A stretch of DNA of 64,000 nucleotides, from contig JACVTC010000124.1 of NCBI GenBank assembly GCA_016946835.1, positions 100,001 through 164,000 on the forward strand, in the 5' to 3' direction. Numbering within the stretch: the first letter of the stretch is position 1; each line of letters begins with the position of its first letter. A model generated the notes under the pieces. It made no database searches, was not told where the DNA came from, and saw nothing but the letters and a program-made list of their open reading frames with translations. The DNA comes from Neocallimastix lanati (nom. inval.) (taxonomy: Eukaryota > Neocallimastigomycota > Neocallimastigomycetes > Neocallimastigales > Neocallimastigaceae). Position numbers and translations under genes: made by a program. Positions 13,214 through 25,330 of this stretch are shown one piece after another.

Positions 13214-13942
13214 TATTATTATTTTTTTTTTTTTTATGAAATTCTTTCATATAAAATCAATCAATCTTAAAACATTTTTAACGACGTTAAACATAAAAGA
13301 ATCTTTTCAGTAGTCAAATATTTATTATTGATATTTGTTAACGATTAATAATAATTATAATAAATAAAATAAAACTATCTTGTTTATTATTATTACTTTT
13401 TTAATTTTTTATAATTATTACTTTTTTTTTTTTTAAAAAAAAAAACAATAGGAATATTATTATTAAATATTATATTACCTATAAAAAATAAATAAATAAA
13501 TAAATAAAAAATAAAAAGAATTAAAATAAAAATAACTTTATATCCTTAAATGAGAATATATTTATTTATTTAATATATTTAGAAAAAAAAAATGAATTAA
13601 ATATATCATTATTTAAACTTTAAATATTCCTTATTTATATATATAAAATATATATATTATTTTAATAAATTACTGTTCATTTTAATTTTAATTTAATAAT
13701 AATAATAATTTTATCGTTATTATTTTTTTTATTTAAGATTGTAATTGTGGATAAATAAAAATTAGGAATCTTTTTTTTTTTTTTTTTTTTTTTTTTTATT
13801 ATTATTAATTATAATTTAAAAATAAGATAATACAATATATTAAAATTCATAATTTTTCTTTCTTTTCATAAGATAGTGTTAATATATTAAATTTTATAAT
13901 ATTTATATATAAAATTCTTTTTTATTGTATTTTATTTTTATT

Positions 13943-14049
13943 ATTCAATCTGTACTTTATATTTATATTTCAACTTATTATTTTATTTTATTTTTATTTT
14001 ATTCTATTCAATCTGTACTTTATATTTATATTTCAAACTATTTATTTTG
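13943..14049 (+). repeat. Dispersed ~32-base repeat, two local copies (third at 45272)
   Basis: attcaatctgtactttatat.. at 13943 is repeated at 14006. A close relative, attcaatctgttctttacat, lies at 45272-45314 and shares the following tttatatttcaaactattta. The three copies sit in T-rich non-coding DNA. They may be relics of an old mobile element. Confidence 0.6.
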
Positions 14050-16772
14050 TTTTATTTTATTTTATTTTTTATAAAAAAAAAAAAAAAAAAGAATAAATTA
14101 AAATTAAAATATATTAATTTTATTAAAAGTTAACTCATTCATTTCCAATAGGAATGTTACTACGCCACCTTCTAATATAAAAATGTACAAATAACTACAT
14201 ATATATATTCTACTTCAAAGAATAATAATTATAAGACTATTTTATATAATTTTATGTATAATAATTTCTTCATTTTTAACTGATTTTAATATTTACTTAT
14301 ATTAATTAAGTTTTATTTCTCTAAAATATTTATTAAATTAATATAATAAAAAGTAAATTTATCATTTAGAATAAAAATATATAATAAATATTGAATATTT
14401 AATTTTTTTTTTTTTATAAAATATTAAATCATATAATTCTTGTTATAAAATATATTATAAAATTTGTGAAACCATTTAGGATTATCGATCATAACTTTTT
14501 AACTGAATACATTAATTATTATAAATTCCGTTAATTTATTTTCTGTATTTAATAATTTTATATTCGTATATCACATGGTTTAATGTTATTTGATCACGTT
14601 TCATTCAAATAAACAATGAAATTAATTTAAAAAAATGATTTCCGTCGGGTTTAGTAAGATATATTTTTTATTCTTTTTCCTTTTTTTTTTTTTTTTTTTT
14701 TTGTTTAACAAAATAAATATGAATGTTAATAAATATTAAATTAATGTTAATAAATATTAAAATTAATGTTAATTAATAAATATTAAATCATTTTAAAAAA
14801 TTTTTTTCTTATCCTCTAATCCTATAGGCTAAAACATTTTATATATAATATTTATTTATATTTATTTATTTATTTATTTTATATATTTTAATATTGATTT
14901 ATTTATTATATTTATTTATTATGTATTTATGTTATTTATATAATATTTATATATATATAATATTTATTATTATTTATTTTATTTTAATAATATTTGCTAT
15001 TTATTTAGAATATAATAGAATTTAATGAATTATAAGGAAAAAAAAAATAAAATTATTTAAAAAAAAAAATAAAATAAAATTTAATCCACATTATTTAATA
15101 ATATATTAGTAAATATTATCTTTTTAATGTATCAATTAAAAAAAAAAAATAAAATAAAGGAAAGTAGAGGAAATAATAAAAATAAAAAAAAAATTTTTTT
15201 TTTAACGAATTAAATTTATTAGAATTAAAACTATTTGAATCTATTTATTATGATTAAAAAAAAAAATTATATATATATATAAAATTATAAAAAAATATAT
15301 ATATATATAAAATTATAAAAAAAATATATATATATATATATTTAAATTATAATATAAAATATTATTATTAGCATCAATGAGTAGGAATAATTGATAAAAT
15401 CTTATACTATCTATTTCGTATATGTTAAAGTATTATTAAATAAACTAAAATGTATTTATATTAATTTTATCATTAAATCATAAACAATTTATTATAAAAA
15501 TATAATAATTAAGTACTAAAATATAGATGAAATAAAAAAAAAAAATTAAAATACTTTTAAATATGTCATATAATAAAATATATCTTAATAATAATACTAT
15601 TATAATTATTATTATTAAATTCAACTTATTATTAAAAAGTATATAATTATTAACAATTTATTTTTAGTGTTAATAATACAATTATTTTTGAATAGATATA
15701 TTTATTTTATTTATTAAATAGTACTTTATTGAAATTTCTGTATTTTCTAATTATTATTATTATTATTATTATTGTTATTTTTTTTTTCTATTGCTTTATT
15801 TTATTTCACCCTTCCATTTTATACCATTTCTATTCTTTTTTTTTTTTTTTATATCTTCCTATTTTTCTTTTTTCTTTGTCTTATTCCATTTTAGTTAATT
15901 TTTTTCATTTTTATTTTATTTTTTTTTTTATTTAAATAATAAATATAAAATAATAAATATAAAATATTAAATATAAAATATAAATAATATTATAATAAAT
16001 AATAATTAAATAATATAAACGGAACATGAAATTCCGATTTAAAAAAAAAAAAAAATTATACTAATTGTATCGTGACTTATATTATATCATGTGATATGTT
16101 AAATAAAATTTATACTAAAACTTTTTTTTTTTTTTCTTATCCAAACATAAAAATTAAAAATACACGAAAATTATTAAAAAAAAAAAAAAAAATAAAAAAA
16201 ATAAAAAATAATAATAATAATAATTTACGGAATACAAAAATTATAGAAAAAAAAATTTTTTTATGGTAATAAAAAATAAATATTAATGTATCCAAAATAA
16301 TTTTTTTTTTTTTTTTTTTTTTAACGAATAATAATAAAGAGAAAAAGTGTTGTAACATCATCTTCATTTTTAAAAAATTAATATAAATAAAGCAAAAATC
16401 TGTACTTTTTTTTTTGTTTGATTTATTAAAACATTACATTATATTTAATAATCATAAGAAAATAATTATAATATTAATAAATAAATTATTAAAAATAATA
16501 ATAATAATTAATTAATTATTAATTCAATAATATTAAAAATTTTTATCATTTGAAAAAAAAAAAAAAAATATTTTATATATAAAAAAACTATCATATAAAA
16601 ATTTAATATATGAAATAATAAAAGTTAATATATTGAAAGTATAGAAAATAAAAATAAAATTTTATAAATCAGTATTATTTTTGATAAAAAAAAAAAAACA
16701 TTCAATTATAAATAACATATACAAGTAATATATAATATATAATATATATAAAAAGAAAGGTTAAAAAAAAAA

Positions 16773-18752
16773 ATGTCAAGTTTAAGTAGTAAAAGTAGTG
16801 GTAATAGTCTTAATGTTAATGAAATTAATGATTTAGACCTTTTTAAACTTGATAGAAAAACAAGAAAAACAAAGATTGTTGCTACTCTTGGTCCAGCTTC
16901 CAGAGATAAAATCAGAGAATTAATTCTTGCTGGTAATTAATATTCATATTAATATTAGCATTAGTCATATATAGAAAGGATTTAAATATAATATCAATAG
17001 TTTTTTTTTTATAAAAAATATATATATATATATGTATATATTTATGAATATTTATAAATATTAAATATTAATTTAAAAAAATAAATGATTTAATTTAATT
17101 TTTTAATAGGTGTAAATGTTTTCAGATTAAACTTTTCACATGTTACTGACTACTCTACTCAAGTTCCAATCATCAGAGAAATTAGAAAAGTTAGTAAGGA
17201 ATTGAAAATTTGTGTTGCTATTTTAGGTGATTTATGTGGTCCAAAGATTAGAAATAATGGTTTCAAGGGTAGAGAATCTATTCCTTTAGAAAAGGGTCAA
17301 CATTTATACTTGAAGGCTAGTTCTGAATTAGGTGATGAAAATACCATTTGTATGAATACTCCACAAATTATTAAACAACTTCAACCAGAACATCGTGTTC
17401 TTTTAGATGATGGTAATATTTCTTTACGTGTTCTCCAACGTGTTGCTGAAGATACTTTAGAAGTTGAAGTTCTTACGGGTACTGAATTAAAGGCTAGAAA
17501 GGGAATTAATGTTCCTGATCTTCTTATCGATATTCCAGCATTGACTGAAAAGGACAAGAGAGATGCTAAATTCATGTGGGATCAACGTTTAGATTTTATT
17601 GCTCTCTCTTTCGTTCAACGTCGTCAAGATGTTCAAGATTTACATGATCTAATGGCTGAATTCCGTAAGGAAGAAGAAGAAAAGAAAAAGATTTATCCAC
17701 CTTTAGGTATACCAGTAGATAAATTAAATGATTATGACTATAATTATTTAGTAGAAGAAATTCATTTATCTCCAGAATGGAGACCAATGGTTATTTCTAA
17801 GATTGAAAAACCACAAGCTTTAGATGAAATTGATGAAATTATTAAAGTCTCCGATGGTATTATGGTTGCTCGTGGTGATTTAGGTGTTGAATGTCAACTT
17901 GAAAAGGTTCCAATTGTTCAAAAGGAATTGATTAGAAAGGTAAATGTTTCTGAAAAACCAGTCATTACCGCCACCCAAATGTTAGAATCAATGATTACCA
18001 ATCCAGTTCCAACTCGAGCTGAAGTTAGTGATGTGGCTAATGCAGTATTTGATGGAACGGATGCAGTTATGTTAAGTGGTGAATGTGCAGCTGGTGCCTA
18101 TCCAGTAGAATCGGTTAAAATGATGAGTTCCATTTGTCGTTTTGCTGAAGAAAATAGTGACTACACCGATAAAATTGATTTAAATTTAATTAGAAAGAAT
18201 GGCATTAATTCTCTCCTTGAACATCCAAATCCATTTATTGATGCCATCGCCGATTCAGCCGCTACTGCTGCAGAAGAATCCAATGCTTCTGCTATTATTG
18301 TATACACCGATACCGGAGACACCTGTAACATGATTTCTAAACGTAACAGAAATTCAAATATTATTGCCATTACCTACAGTAGTCATGTTCAAAGAAAATT
18401 AACCGTGCTTCGTGGGGTTCATCCTATGCTTATTAATTTCAAAAAGAATAACGGCACCATGCCCGTTCAACCTGATGAAACTAAAAATAATAATAATCAA
18501 ATTATTTTCAACCTCTTAAGCAATTTCAATACGAATAGTGAATATTTAAATACCGATGAAGTCTTAGCAAAGACCGAACACACCATTTTAACTCGTCATC
18601 CAGAATGGTTAAGCATTGGAGATAAAGTGGTAATTTGTTCCGGATATCATCCACTTTTACCAGGTTTATGTAATACCGTTAAGTTATCCTGTTTTGGAGA
18701 TGCCATTAGAACTGAAAAGTCAAAGACTTACTGGGATGATGATTTAAATTAA
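16773..18752 (+). CDS. Pyruvate kinase, copy 1
   Basis: Exon 1 is 16773-16932, intron 16933-17109 (gtaatt..aatag), exon 2 is 17110-18752; 600 residues. It converts phosphoenolpyruvate and ADP to pyruvate and ATP, the last glycolytic step, in the cytosol. Visible motifs are KIVATLGPAS, VFRLNFSH, GDLCGPKIR, the active-site lysine block ISKIEKPQALDEIDEI, MVARGDLGVE, ATQMLESM, PTRAEVSDVANAVFDGTDAV and MLSGECAAGAYP. The C-terminal effector domain follows (IIVYTDTGDTCNMISKRNRN). It is about 100 residues longer than typical kinases. Part of that is an inserted charged segment (roughly residues 236-277) just before the SKIE block. Lysine in GPKIR, where K+-dependent enzymes have glutamate, suggests K+ independence. 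It is one of three copies here and shares the split G-GT intron position with the others. Start is the first ATG after an A run. Confidence 0.96.
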
Positions 18753-19512
18753 AACTAAATATTAAAAGTTATAAAAAAAAAAAAAGTCATTAGTATTATT
18801 TAATATAAAAAAATTTGAAAACTATTATTAAAAAAAAAAAAAAAAAATATATATTAAAAAATTGTTTTAGAAATTATTTAAAAATTAAAAAAAAAAATTT
18901 TTGGTTAATTATTTATTCATATTTCGATAACTAACATATAACATGTACAACATAAATATGTATTAATTATTATTATTCTTATTGTTCTATCTTAAAAACT
19001 TCTTTGTAAATAAAAGTAAAATATTTATTATTTAATCAATTATCTTCGTAATTTATTAACATTATTATCATAGAAAAAATAAAAAAAAAAATAAAATAAA
19101 ATATATATATATAAATCTAAATTATTATAATTATTTAATATTTATAAAAAAAACAATAATAAAAATAAATATATAATAAAATATTTTAAAATTTTAAAAT
19201 TAATAAGAAAAAAAAAAGTTCAAATAAAAAATAATATAATTATAAAATTGAAGTATTTTATAAATTATTATTTGTAGTTCTTTTACTTTTTTATTTACTG
19301 TTATTAAATATTTATGATATAAAGAATCTTTTTTAAATATATTTATTATATAGATATATTTCTATTAATTATATAAATTAAAATTTTCATTTAGCCACTT
19401 TTTTTTTTTTTTTTTTTTTCAAAAAATTCCTTTTAGTATTTGATTAGTATGATAAAAAATCTTAATCATAATAAATTATATATGTTTAATATTTAATTAT
19501 AATAATATTATT
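18753..19512. other. AT-only spacer between pyruvate kinase copy 1 and the retrotransposon
   Basis: Contains the 3' flank of the kinase gene and A/T runs (A run near 18830, T run 19400-19419). No gene or RNA seen. Confidence 0.6.
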
Positions 19513-19549
19513 AAGATAATAATATTATTAATATTAAGATAATAATATT
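19513..19549. repeat. Left copy of 37-bp target-site duplication
   Basis: Identical to 24911-24947. It abuts the first G/C-rich bases of the element (ccccgagcagg). Confidence 0.88.
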
Positions 19550-19704
19550 CCCCGAGCAGGGGTGTACTCGATTTATGTATTTAAATCGCCTGCAAGGGGA
19601 ATTAACTTTACTCTTATAAAGTAGATCCACAGTACTGGTGCAAAATAGTAGTAAAGTTATATTTTGTGTTAATTAATAACATTATGCGCAATGGTAATGT
19701 TATT
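19550..19704 (+). other. Folded 5' terminus of the LINE (three consecutive stem-loops)
   Basis: The first 50 bases can form one nested stem: CCCC 19550-19553 with GGGG 19596-19599, GCAGG 19556-19560 with CCTGC 19589-19593, and CGATTTA 19569-19575 with TAAATCG 19582-19588. CCCC can instead pair with the nearer GGGG at 19559-19562. Two more perfect 9-bp stems follow: AACTTTACT 19604-19612 with AGTAAAGTT 19650-19658, and AATAACATT 19675-19683 with AATGTTATT 19696-19704. Such density of stems is absent from surrounding DNA. It may be a ribozyme, a promoter/leader or an IRES-like element; function not shown. Confidence 0.6.
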
Positions 19705-20205
19705 GGTAAAATTTTTCTGGTGAACACTCACTGCGGAATATAATGGTGCATTTTTGGAACATTGTTAAATAAGTTACACCCAAGAATTAGTAATACATTT
19801 TCATTGTATTTCTATTTTCATGTAGTATTACTATTCTCATGTAAGAATCTATTGTATTCAATTGTATTTCAACTTTATATTTCATGTATCACGTTGTAAG
19901 AGATTGATTCACTCTAAATCTTGTAGTAATTTATTTAACTCTTTACTAATTTTGTGCCATTTTATTTCATCAATTCAATCTTAGTCATTAAATACTTTAT
20001 GATATTCAATTTAAATAATATACTGAAAAAAGTGCTAAATCAAATTATTTTTCAATCATTCAACAAACTACTAATTATCGAAATTATTTACTCCAAAAAG
20101 ATATAAAATTATTACAATTCTCATTATACTCAAGACTTTATAATAAAAATTGACTTTTTTTTATTTTTTTTTTTAGTTATTAATTTTTAGTTTTTTATTA
20201 CTATT

Positions 20206-23200
20206 ATGGAAATCCAATTTATAAGAAATAAGAATTTCATTCTAAGAGGTTCAAGGTGCCACGGTATACCAATGGAGAATACGAAACTACTCTTTATCCG
20301 CGGACTTCGATCTTGGCCAGAAATCAAAATGAGAAGACATTTAAAGAAAACTCTGAATGAATTAAATGATAAGGTTTTATCAGTTAAACGTATTGCTAAT
20401 TTTAATGATGCATTCTTTAAAATTAAAATAGTAGGTAATGAAGAAGAATTAACATCTATTACTGATTGTATTGTTATTAGTTTCAAACGTGCTTCAATTA
20501 ACGTTATTAATTGTAGCAAAAGGAATCATAAATACAGTTTTTCTTCACTCAAAAGGAAACATTTTGCCTTATCAGAAAAAGTGAATTCATCTTATAATAT
20601 CAACTTATTCACTACTTCAAATTCAAATGCAGATTCAAGTCAAAATTCAAATTCAAGTTCAAATACAGATTCATGTTCAAGTTCAAGTACAAGCTCAAGT
20701 TCAAGTTCAAGTACAAGTTCAAGTACAAGCTCAAGTTCAAGTTCAAGTACAAGTTTAAGTACAAGTTCAAGTTCAAGTTCAAGTCCAAGTTCAAGTACAA
20801 TTTCAAGTTCAAGTTCAAGTACAAGTTCAAGTTCAAGTTCAAGTTCAAGTACAAGTTCAAGTTCAATTTCAAATTTATGTTTAAATTCAGTTTCAAGCTC
20901 AGATTCAAATTCAAATTTCAGTTCAATCAATTATAATAATTCCAATAATATTAATAACACTCATATTAATAATAATACAGTTAAAGAATTTTCTCTATGT
21001 GTCAGTTGGAATACTAATGGATGGAACTTTGATAAAAAAGACAGTGTTGAATTCTTTATTTCAATGTACAAACCACTTTTCTTATGCTTTCAGGAAACAG
21101 GAAATGGTTCAGGTTCTAGCAGTAAATATCCATGTCGAGTATCATTAAAAAACTACAAACATTTCTTCAAAAAAGCTAATAATGAAATTCCCGGTAAAAG
21201 AGGTCTTTATATTGGGTTTCATAATTCTTGTCAAGCCTCTCTTGAAAACAACACTTATGAGTATATTATTTCCTTGTATACTTATAATTTTTGGAATTTC
21301 ATTAAATGTTCTATTGGTAATGTGTACGTACCTCATAGTGGCCATAACCTTCATGCTAGAGCTGCTAGAATTGAAATATTGTCTTGGTTAAATAGTCACT
21401 CTTCTCATCCTTCAATGTTGGTTGGTGATTTTAATTTACCTACTGAGAAATTAAGTAATTTGCTCTCTAAATTTAGTAATTGGAAAATTCTTCCCTTATG
21501 GGGCTCCCCAATTTCATGGAGTAGAGGTAATAGAGAATCTGCTATAGATCATGCGATTGTCAATGATCATATGTTAGATTTACTTTCATATGGTACTTTT
21601 ATTGACTTTCCCCCCATTTCGGATCATAAACCTTTATTAATAAAAGGTAAATGTTTTTCATCAGTTAATTCAGATAATTCTTTCTCTCTGCCTAAAAAGA
21701 CAGTTAAATGGGATAGATTAAAATGTATAAATGAAAAAGAATCAATTTTTGACAACAACTATTTTAGTGTATTAGAGGAAGTGATTCCAGATCCTAATAT
21801 TAGTATTGATGATATTTCAAAGAAATTTATTTCAACTTCATTCAATATTGCTAAGGAACTTAATATCACGTCAATTTCAGAAGTTCGAAAATCTTTTTTT
21901 CATATGTCGCAGAAAATATTTAATTTGCAAAAACTCAAAATGAAATTATATAAATCCATTAAAAGAAGAGGTTCTTATCATAATTTAGATGAATTTGAAG
22001 AATTAATTGATAAATATAATAGAATGTGCAAAATTATTCATCATATGTGTAATATTTATAGGAAAACTGAATACCAACATTGGATTAATACAGGATGTGA
22101 ATATATGAAATCTCATAACCCTAAAAAAGCTTGGAAATGGCTTAAAACAACAGCAAAAGTATATAAATTTAAAAATATGTCAAATTCTCCAGTAAAGGAC
22201 AAAAATGGTAAACTAGCTACTTCTACTAAAGAACAGTTAGAAGTATGGCACAATCACTATAAAAAACTTGCTTCAAGCCATTCTGATATCAATAGTGCAT
22301 TAATCGAATGGTATAATAAATTTTCCAATGGAACAATTAGGTATACGAGACACAATGAATGGGATATAAATCAAGACATCAGTATAGAAGAAATTAGAGA
22401 AGCAATTTTGGCTACTCCAAATTTTAAAGCTTCAGGCCCGGATGGAATTCCTATTGAATTTTATAAAGCTTTAATTCCTCCGGATGACGAAAATTCAGTA
22501 AATAATTCTTCTTCTGGTTTAAATTGTTTACAGAAGATATACTCAAGAATTTGGAATGGAGAATTTCCTAGCTCATGGAATGAAGCAAGTATTATATCTA
22601 TTCCTAAAAAAGGAGATGATCTATCTGATTGTGACAATTATCGAGGTATCTCTCTGATTAACAATGGTATTAAACTCATTTCGAAAATAGTCTCCAAAAG
22701 AATTTCAGAATATGGACTTAAAAATAATTTTATTAGGCCAGAGCAATTTGGATTTCGTACTAAAGAAGAATGTGTTAGTTTATTTATTTCAATTCGAGAA
22801 ATTTGTCAAAGGCGTAAAAATGATAATAAAGAAACTTACCTAGCTTTTCTAGATTTAAAAAAGGCATATGATTCTGTTCCAATAGGTAATATTTTATATA
22901 AATTAGATGCTTTAGGTATTAGAGGTAAATGTTATCAATTTATAAAAAATCTATATTTGACATCCAAAGCTAGTGTTAAAATTGATGATCAATATTCGGA
23001 ATCTTTTAATATTATGAAAGGAGTTAGACAAGGTTGTCCACTATCACCAATTCTTTTCAATCTTTATATTAATGACATTTTTAATGATGTTTCAGAACTT
23101 GGAATTCCTTTAGGCGAATCTAGATGTTGTGGTGGACTCTTTGCAGATGATATTGTTCTATGCGCACCGTCAAGAACTAAGTTGAAAAAAATGCTTAAGA

Positions 23201-24651
23201 AGGTAAATGAATGGGCTAAATTTAATATGATGAATTTTGGAATTAATAAGTGTGCAACGATGGTGATTCGACCAGACACACCTCTTTTTCAAAATAAAAG
23301 AGATCCTACTTTTTATCTTGCTGGTCAACCAATTCCAATAACTAAATGTTATACCTATTTAGGTATACCATTTGATAAAAGCTTATCGTTGAAACCTATT
23401 ATTAAATTACTTAACTCTAAAGTAACTAAAGCTCTCTTTTCTGTTAGTAAATTTCTTTCAAATTCCAAAATTCCTATTCCATTTAAGAAGATTATAATTA
23501 ACTCTTATGTACTTAGTAAAGTCTCTTACTTTGCACCTTTACTTGGTTCGAATAAAACGAGAACAAATAATACTCAGAAATTAATTAATAAAGGATTAAG
23601 ATGGATTGCAGGTATACAAAAAGCCAAATCATTTATTAATGTATATTCTATTTCAAAAGATTTACATATTCCTCCATTGTCAGCTAAGTGTGCTTTGTCT
23701 CAGGTCAAATGTTTTGATAAATGGAAAAATTCAAATTGTATTATTTCCTATTTAGTTAATAATATTCCAAAATCTAGAAAATATACATGGACAAAAGAAA
23801 GTAGAACTCTTAAACGTAAACTAGAGAAAAGAGGTAATAACGATAATAAAATCAAGGATTTTTATTGGAAAAGAGATATGAAAATCAATTCTATTAAAGC
23901 TGAGTTTTATGACAAAAACAAATTCGAAGAAACATCAAAATTTATAAAACTTTGTTATGACTATCCTGATCTTTCATATGGTTTCTATTGGCTATTGAGA
24001 GTATGAAGCGGATATAGATTAGATGCTAGAATTGCTAAAGCTGCAAAAATAGTGGACCAAATGTGTCCTAATTTTTGTCCCTGTTGTAAAAGTAATAAAC
24101 AATGGATAAGTCATTGGTTAATTGATTGTCCCTTTTTCAATCATACTCGTAGTAAAGTTAATGATAAAATTTTATTTTTATATAATGCTTTTTACCGTGG
24201 CAACCTAACAAATGATATTGTTAATAGTAATAATGATAATAGTAATAGTAATAATAGTAATAGTTATAATAGTAATAATAATATTAGTAATAGTATTTTT
24301 AGTAATGTTAGTAATAGTATTGAAAATAATGTGTATATTGATTCTAGTGTGTGTGAAAAAGTGTTTAATTTCCTTCTTGGAGGTCGAAGTATTAATAACA
24401 GTACAAGGGAATGGAAGGATCTATTTAAGTGCCAGATGAAATCAGGTGCTTATTCTGATACTCCGTTCTTAGTGGTTACTGCGGCATTTCTCCAATCGAT
24501 TATACCTATTGCTATTGGCCAGCAATGGTCTTTGTTCAATAGGTTCAAATCGAATCGTACTACTACTACCAAGAGCGTCAATGCTGAAGAAACAGTAAGA
24601 CAGGCCAGCAGGGCTAGCGCAACCAATGAAGATCATAATTTTGTATCTTAA
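20206..24651 (+). CDS. LINE polyprotein: APE endonuclease + reverse transcriptase, interrupted by TGA
   Basis: The frame opens at the ATG 20206 and runs 1266 codons to TGA at 24004-24006. It then continues in the same frame without another stop to TAA at 24649-24651 (215 more codons). Domains in order: a basic N-terminal region (1-140), a Ser/Thr-rich stretch (about 145-235) made by TCAAGT-type hexamers, and an APE-like endonuclease (SWNTNGW ~267, QETG ~296, GDFN ~406, SDHKPL ~471). The reverse transcriptase follows (ASGPDGIP, YRGISL, FLDLKKAYDS, GVRQGCPLSP ~938, FADD ~978). After the TGA come a CPNFCPCC..H..C zinc-binding-like motif and an Asn/Ser repeat. The enzyme would nick target DNA and prime reverse transcription there. 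The stop lies before the cysteine motif, so this copy is probably impaired unless TGA is read through. Confidence 0.92.
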
Positions 24652-24880
24652 AATTATGATTAACATTACGAAGTCAAAGTTAATTATTATACTTCAGTAT
24701 AATAATGCCCTTGTGAAGTCTTACAAATATTAATTAAATGAAACTAGAATATATTATACCATTATTTTATTTTTATTTTGTGTTTTATTTTTTGTTTATT
24801 TTTTTATCTTTTTTTTTATTATTTTATTACATGTATTTTATCAAATATTTAATTAATAAAGATGAAACAAGTTTGCTGCC

Positions 24881-24910
<30 letters not shown>
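24652..24910 (+). other. LINE 3' UTR with hairpin and poly(A) tail
   Basis: A perfect 10-bp stem with a TTCA loop lies at 24683-24706 (attattatac / gtataataat). A T-rich stretch follows, then tttgctgccgtt and an A run from about 24883. Such 3' stems serve as reverse-transcriptase recognition sites in several LINE families; here that is inference. Confidence 0.7.
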
Positions 24911-24914
<4 letters not shown>

Positions 24915-24947
24915 TAATAATATTATTAATATTAAGATAATAATATT
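24911..24947. repeat. Right copy of 37-bp target-site duplication
   Basis: Directly follows the poly(A) tail and matches 19513-19549 base for base. Confidence 0.88.
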
Positions 24948-25290
24948 AATAAAAAGATATAATTATATAATTTAAAATGAAAAAAAATGATTTGCTATTT
25001 TATTATTTTAATTATTTTTATTATAATTATTTTTTTATTTTTTTATTTTGGGTGAATTTTGTGTACAATTATATAACTAGATGTAGACATAAAAAAAAAA
25101 AAAATAGTCAGCTATGGATAGTGGCGTATTACATATATTATACACATTGTACATGAATTATGTCAAAATGCATCACATTCACAAAAATAATCTTTGATAT
25201 ATATATATATATCTTTGATAATTATAAATATATAAATAATTGAATAAAAAAATAATAATATATAATGTATAATATATAATACATAATACA

Positions 25291-25330
<40 letters not shown>

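Larger units (their letters stand above)
12564..16772. other. 4.2-kb AT-only intergenic region
   Basis: No gene seen. It includes an ATATT pentamer microsatellite (about 12890-12942), a local tandem duplication (13066-13213), a repeated ~32-base motif (13943 and 14006), T runs near 13771-13798 and 14682-14702, and an ATATAT/AAAATTATAA repeat at 15266-15340. The right end is the leader of pyruvate kinase copy 1. Confidence 0.7.
19513..24947 (+). mobile_element. Non-LTR retrotransposon (LINE), near full length, with target-site duplication
   Basis: The element body runs from about 19550 to the end of a poly(A) tail at about 24910. It is flanked by a 37-base direct repeat at 19513-19549 and 24911-24947. 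The repeat starts aagataataatattattaat and is itself internally repetitive, so the edges are uncertain by a few bases. Inside are a ~656-base folded 5' leader, one long frame with APE-type endonuclease and reverse transcriptase, a C-terminal cysteine/histidine motif, a short 3' UTR with a hairpin, and the A tail. Intact ends and an uneroded tail point to a fairly recent insertion. The coding frame has one in-frame TGA (24004-24006). The clade is not resolved from motifs alone; a single-ORF layout with APE endonuclease fits L1/Tad-like lineages. Confidence 0.93.

Noticed and set aside
19550-19600. HDV-like or hammerhead ribozyme at the LINE 5' end
   Set aside because: No seven-base P1 pairing in the HDV order and no CTGATGA core; kept only as an unclassified fold.
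20612-20936. Open frames on both strands encoding Leu-Asn, Glu-Leu and Lys-Phe repeats
   Set aside because: Other-frame readings of the TCAAGT hexamer tract inside the LINE protein.
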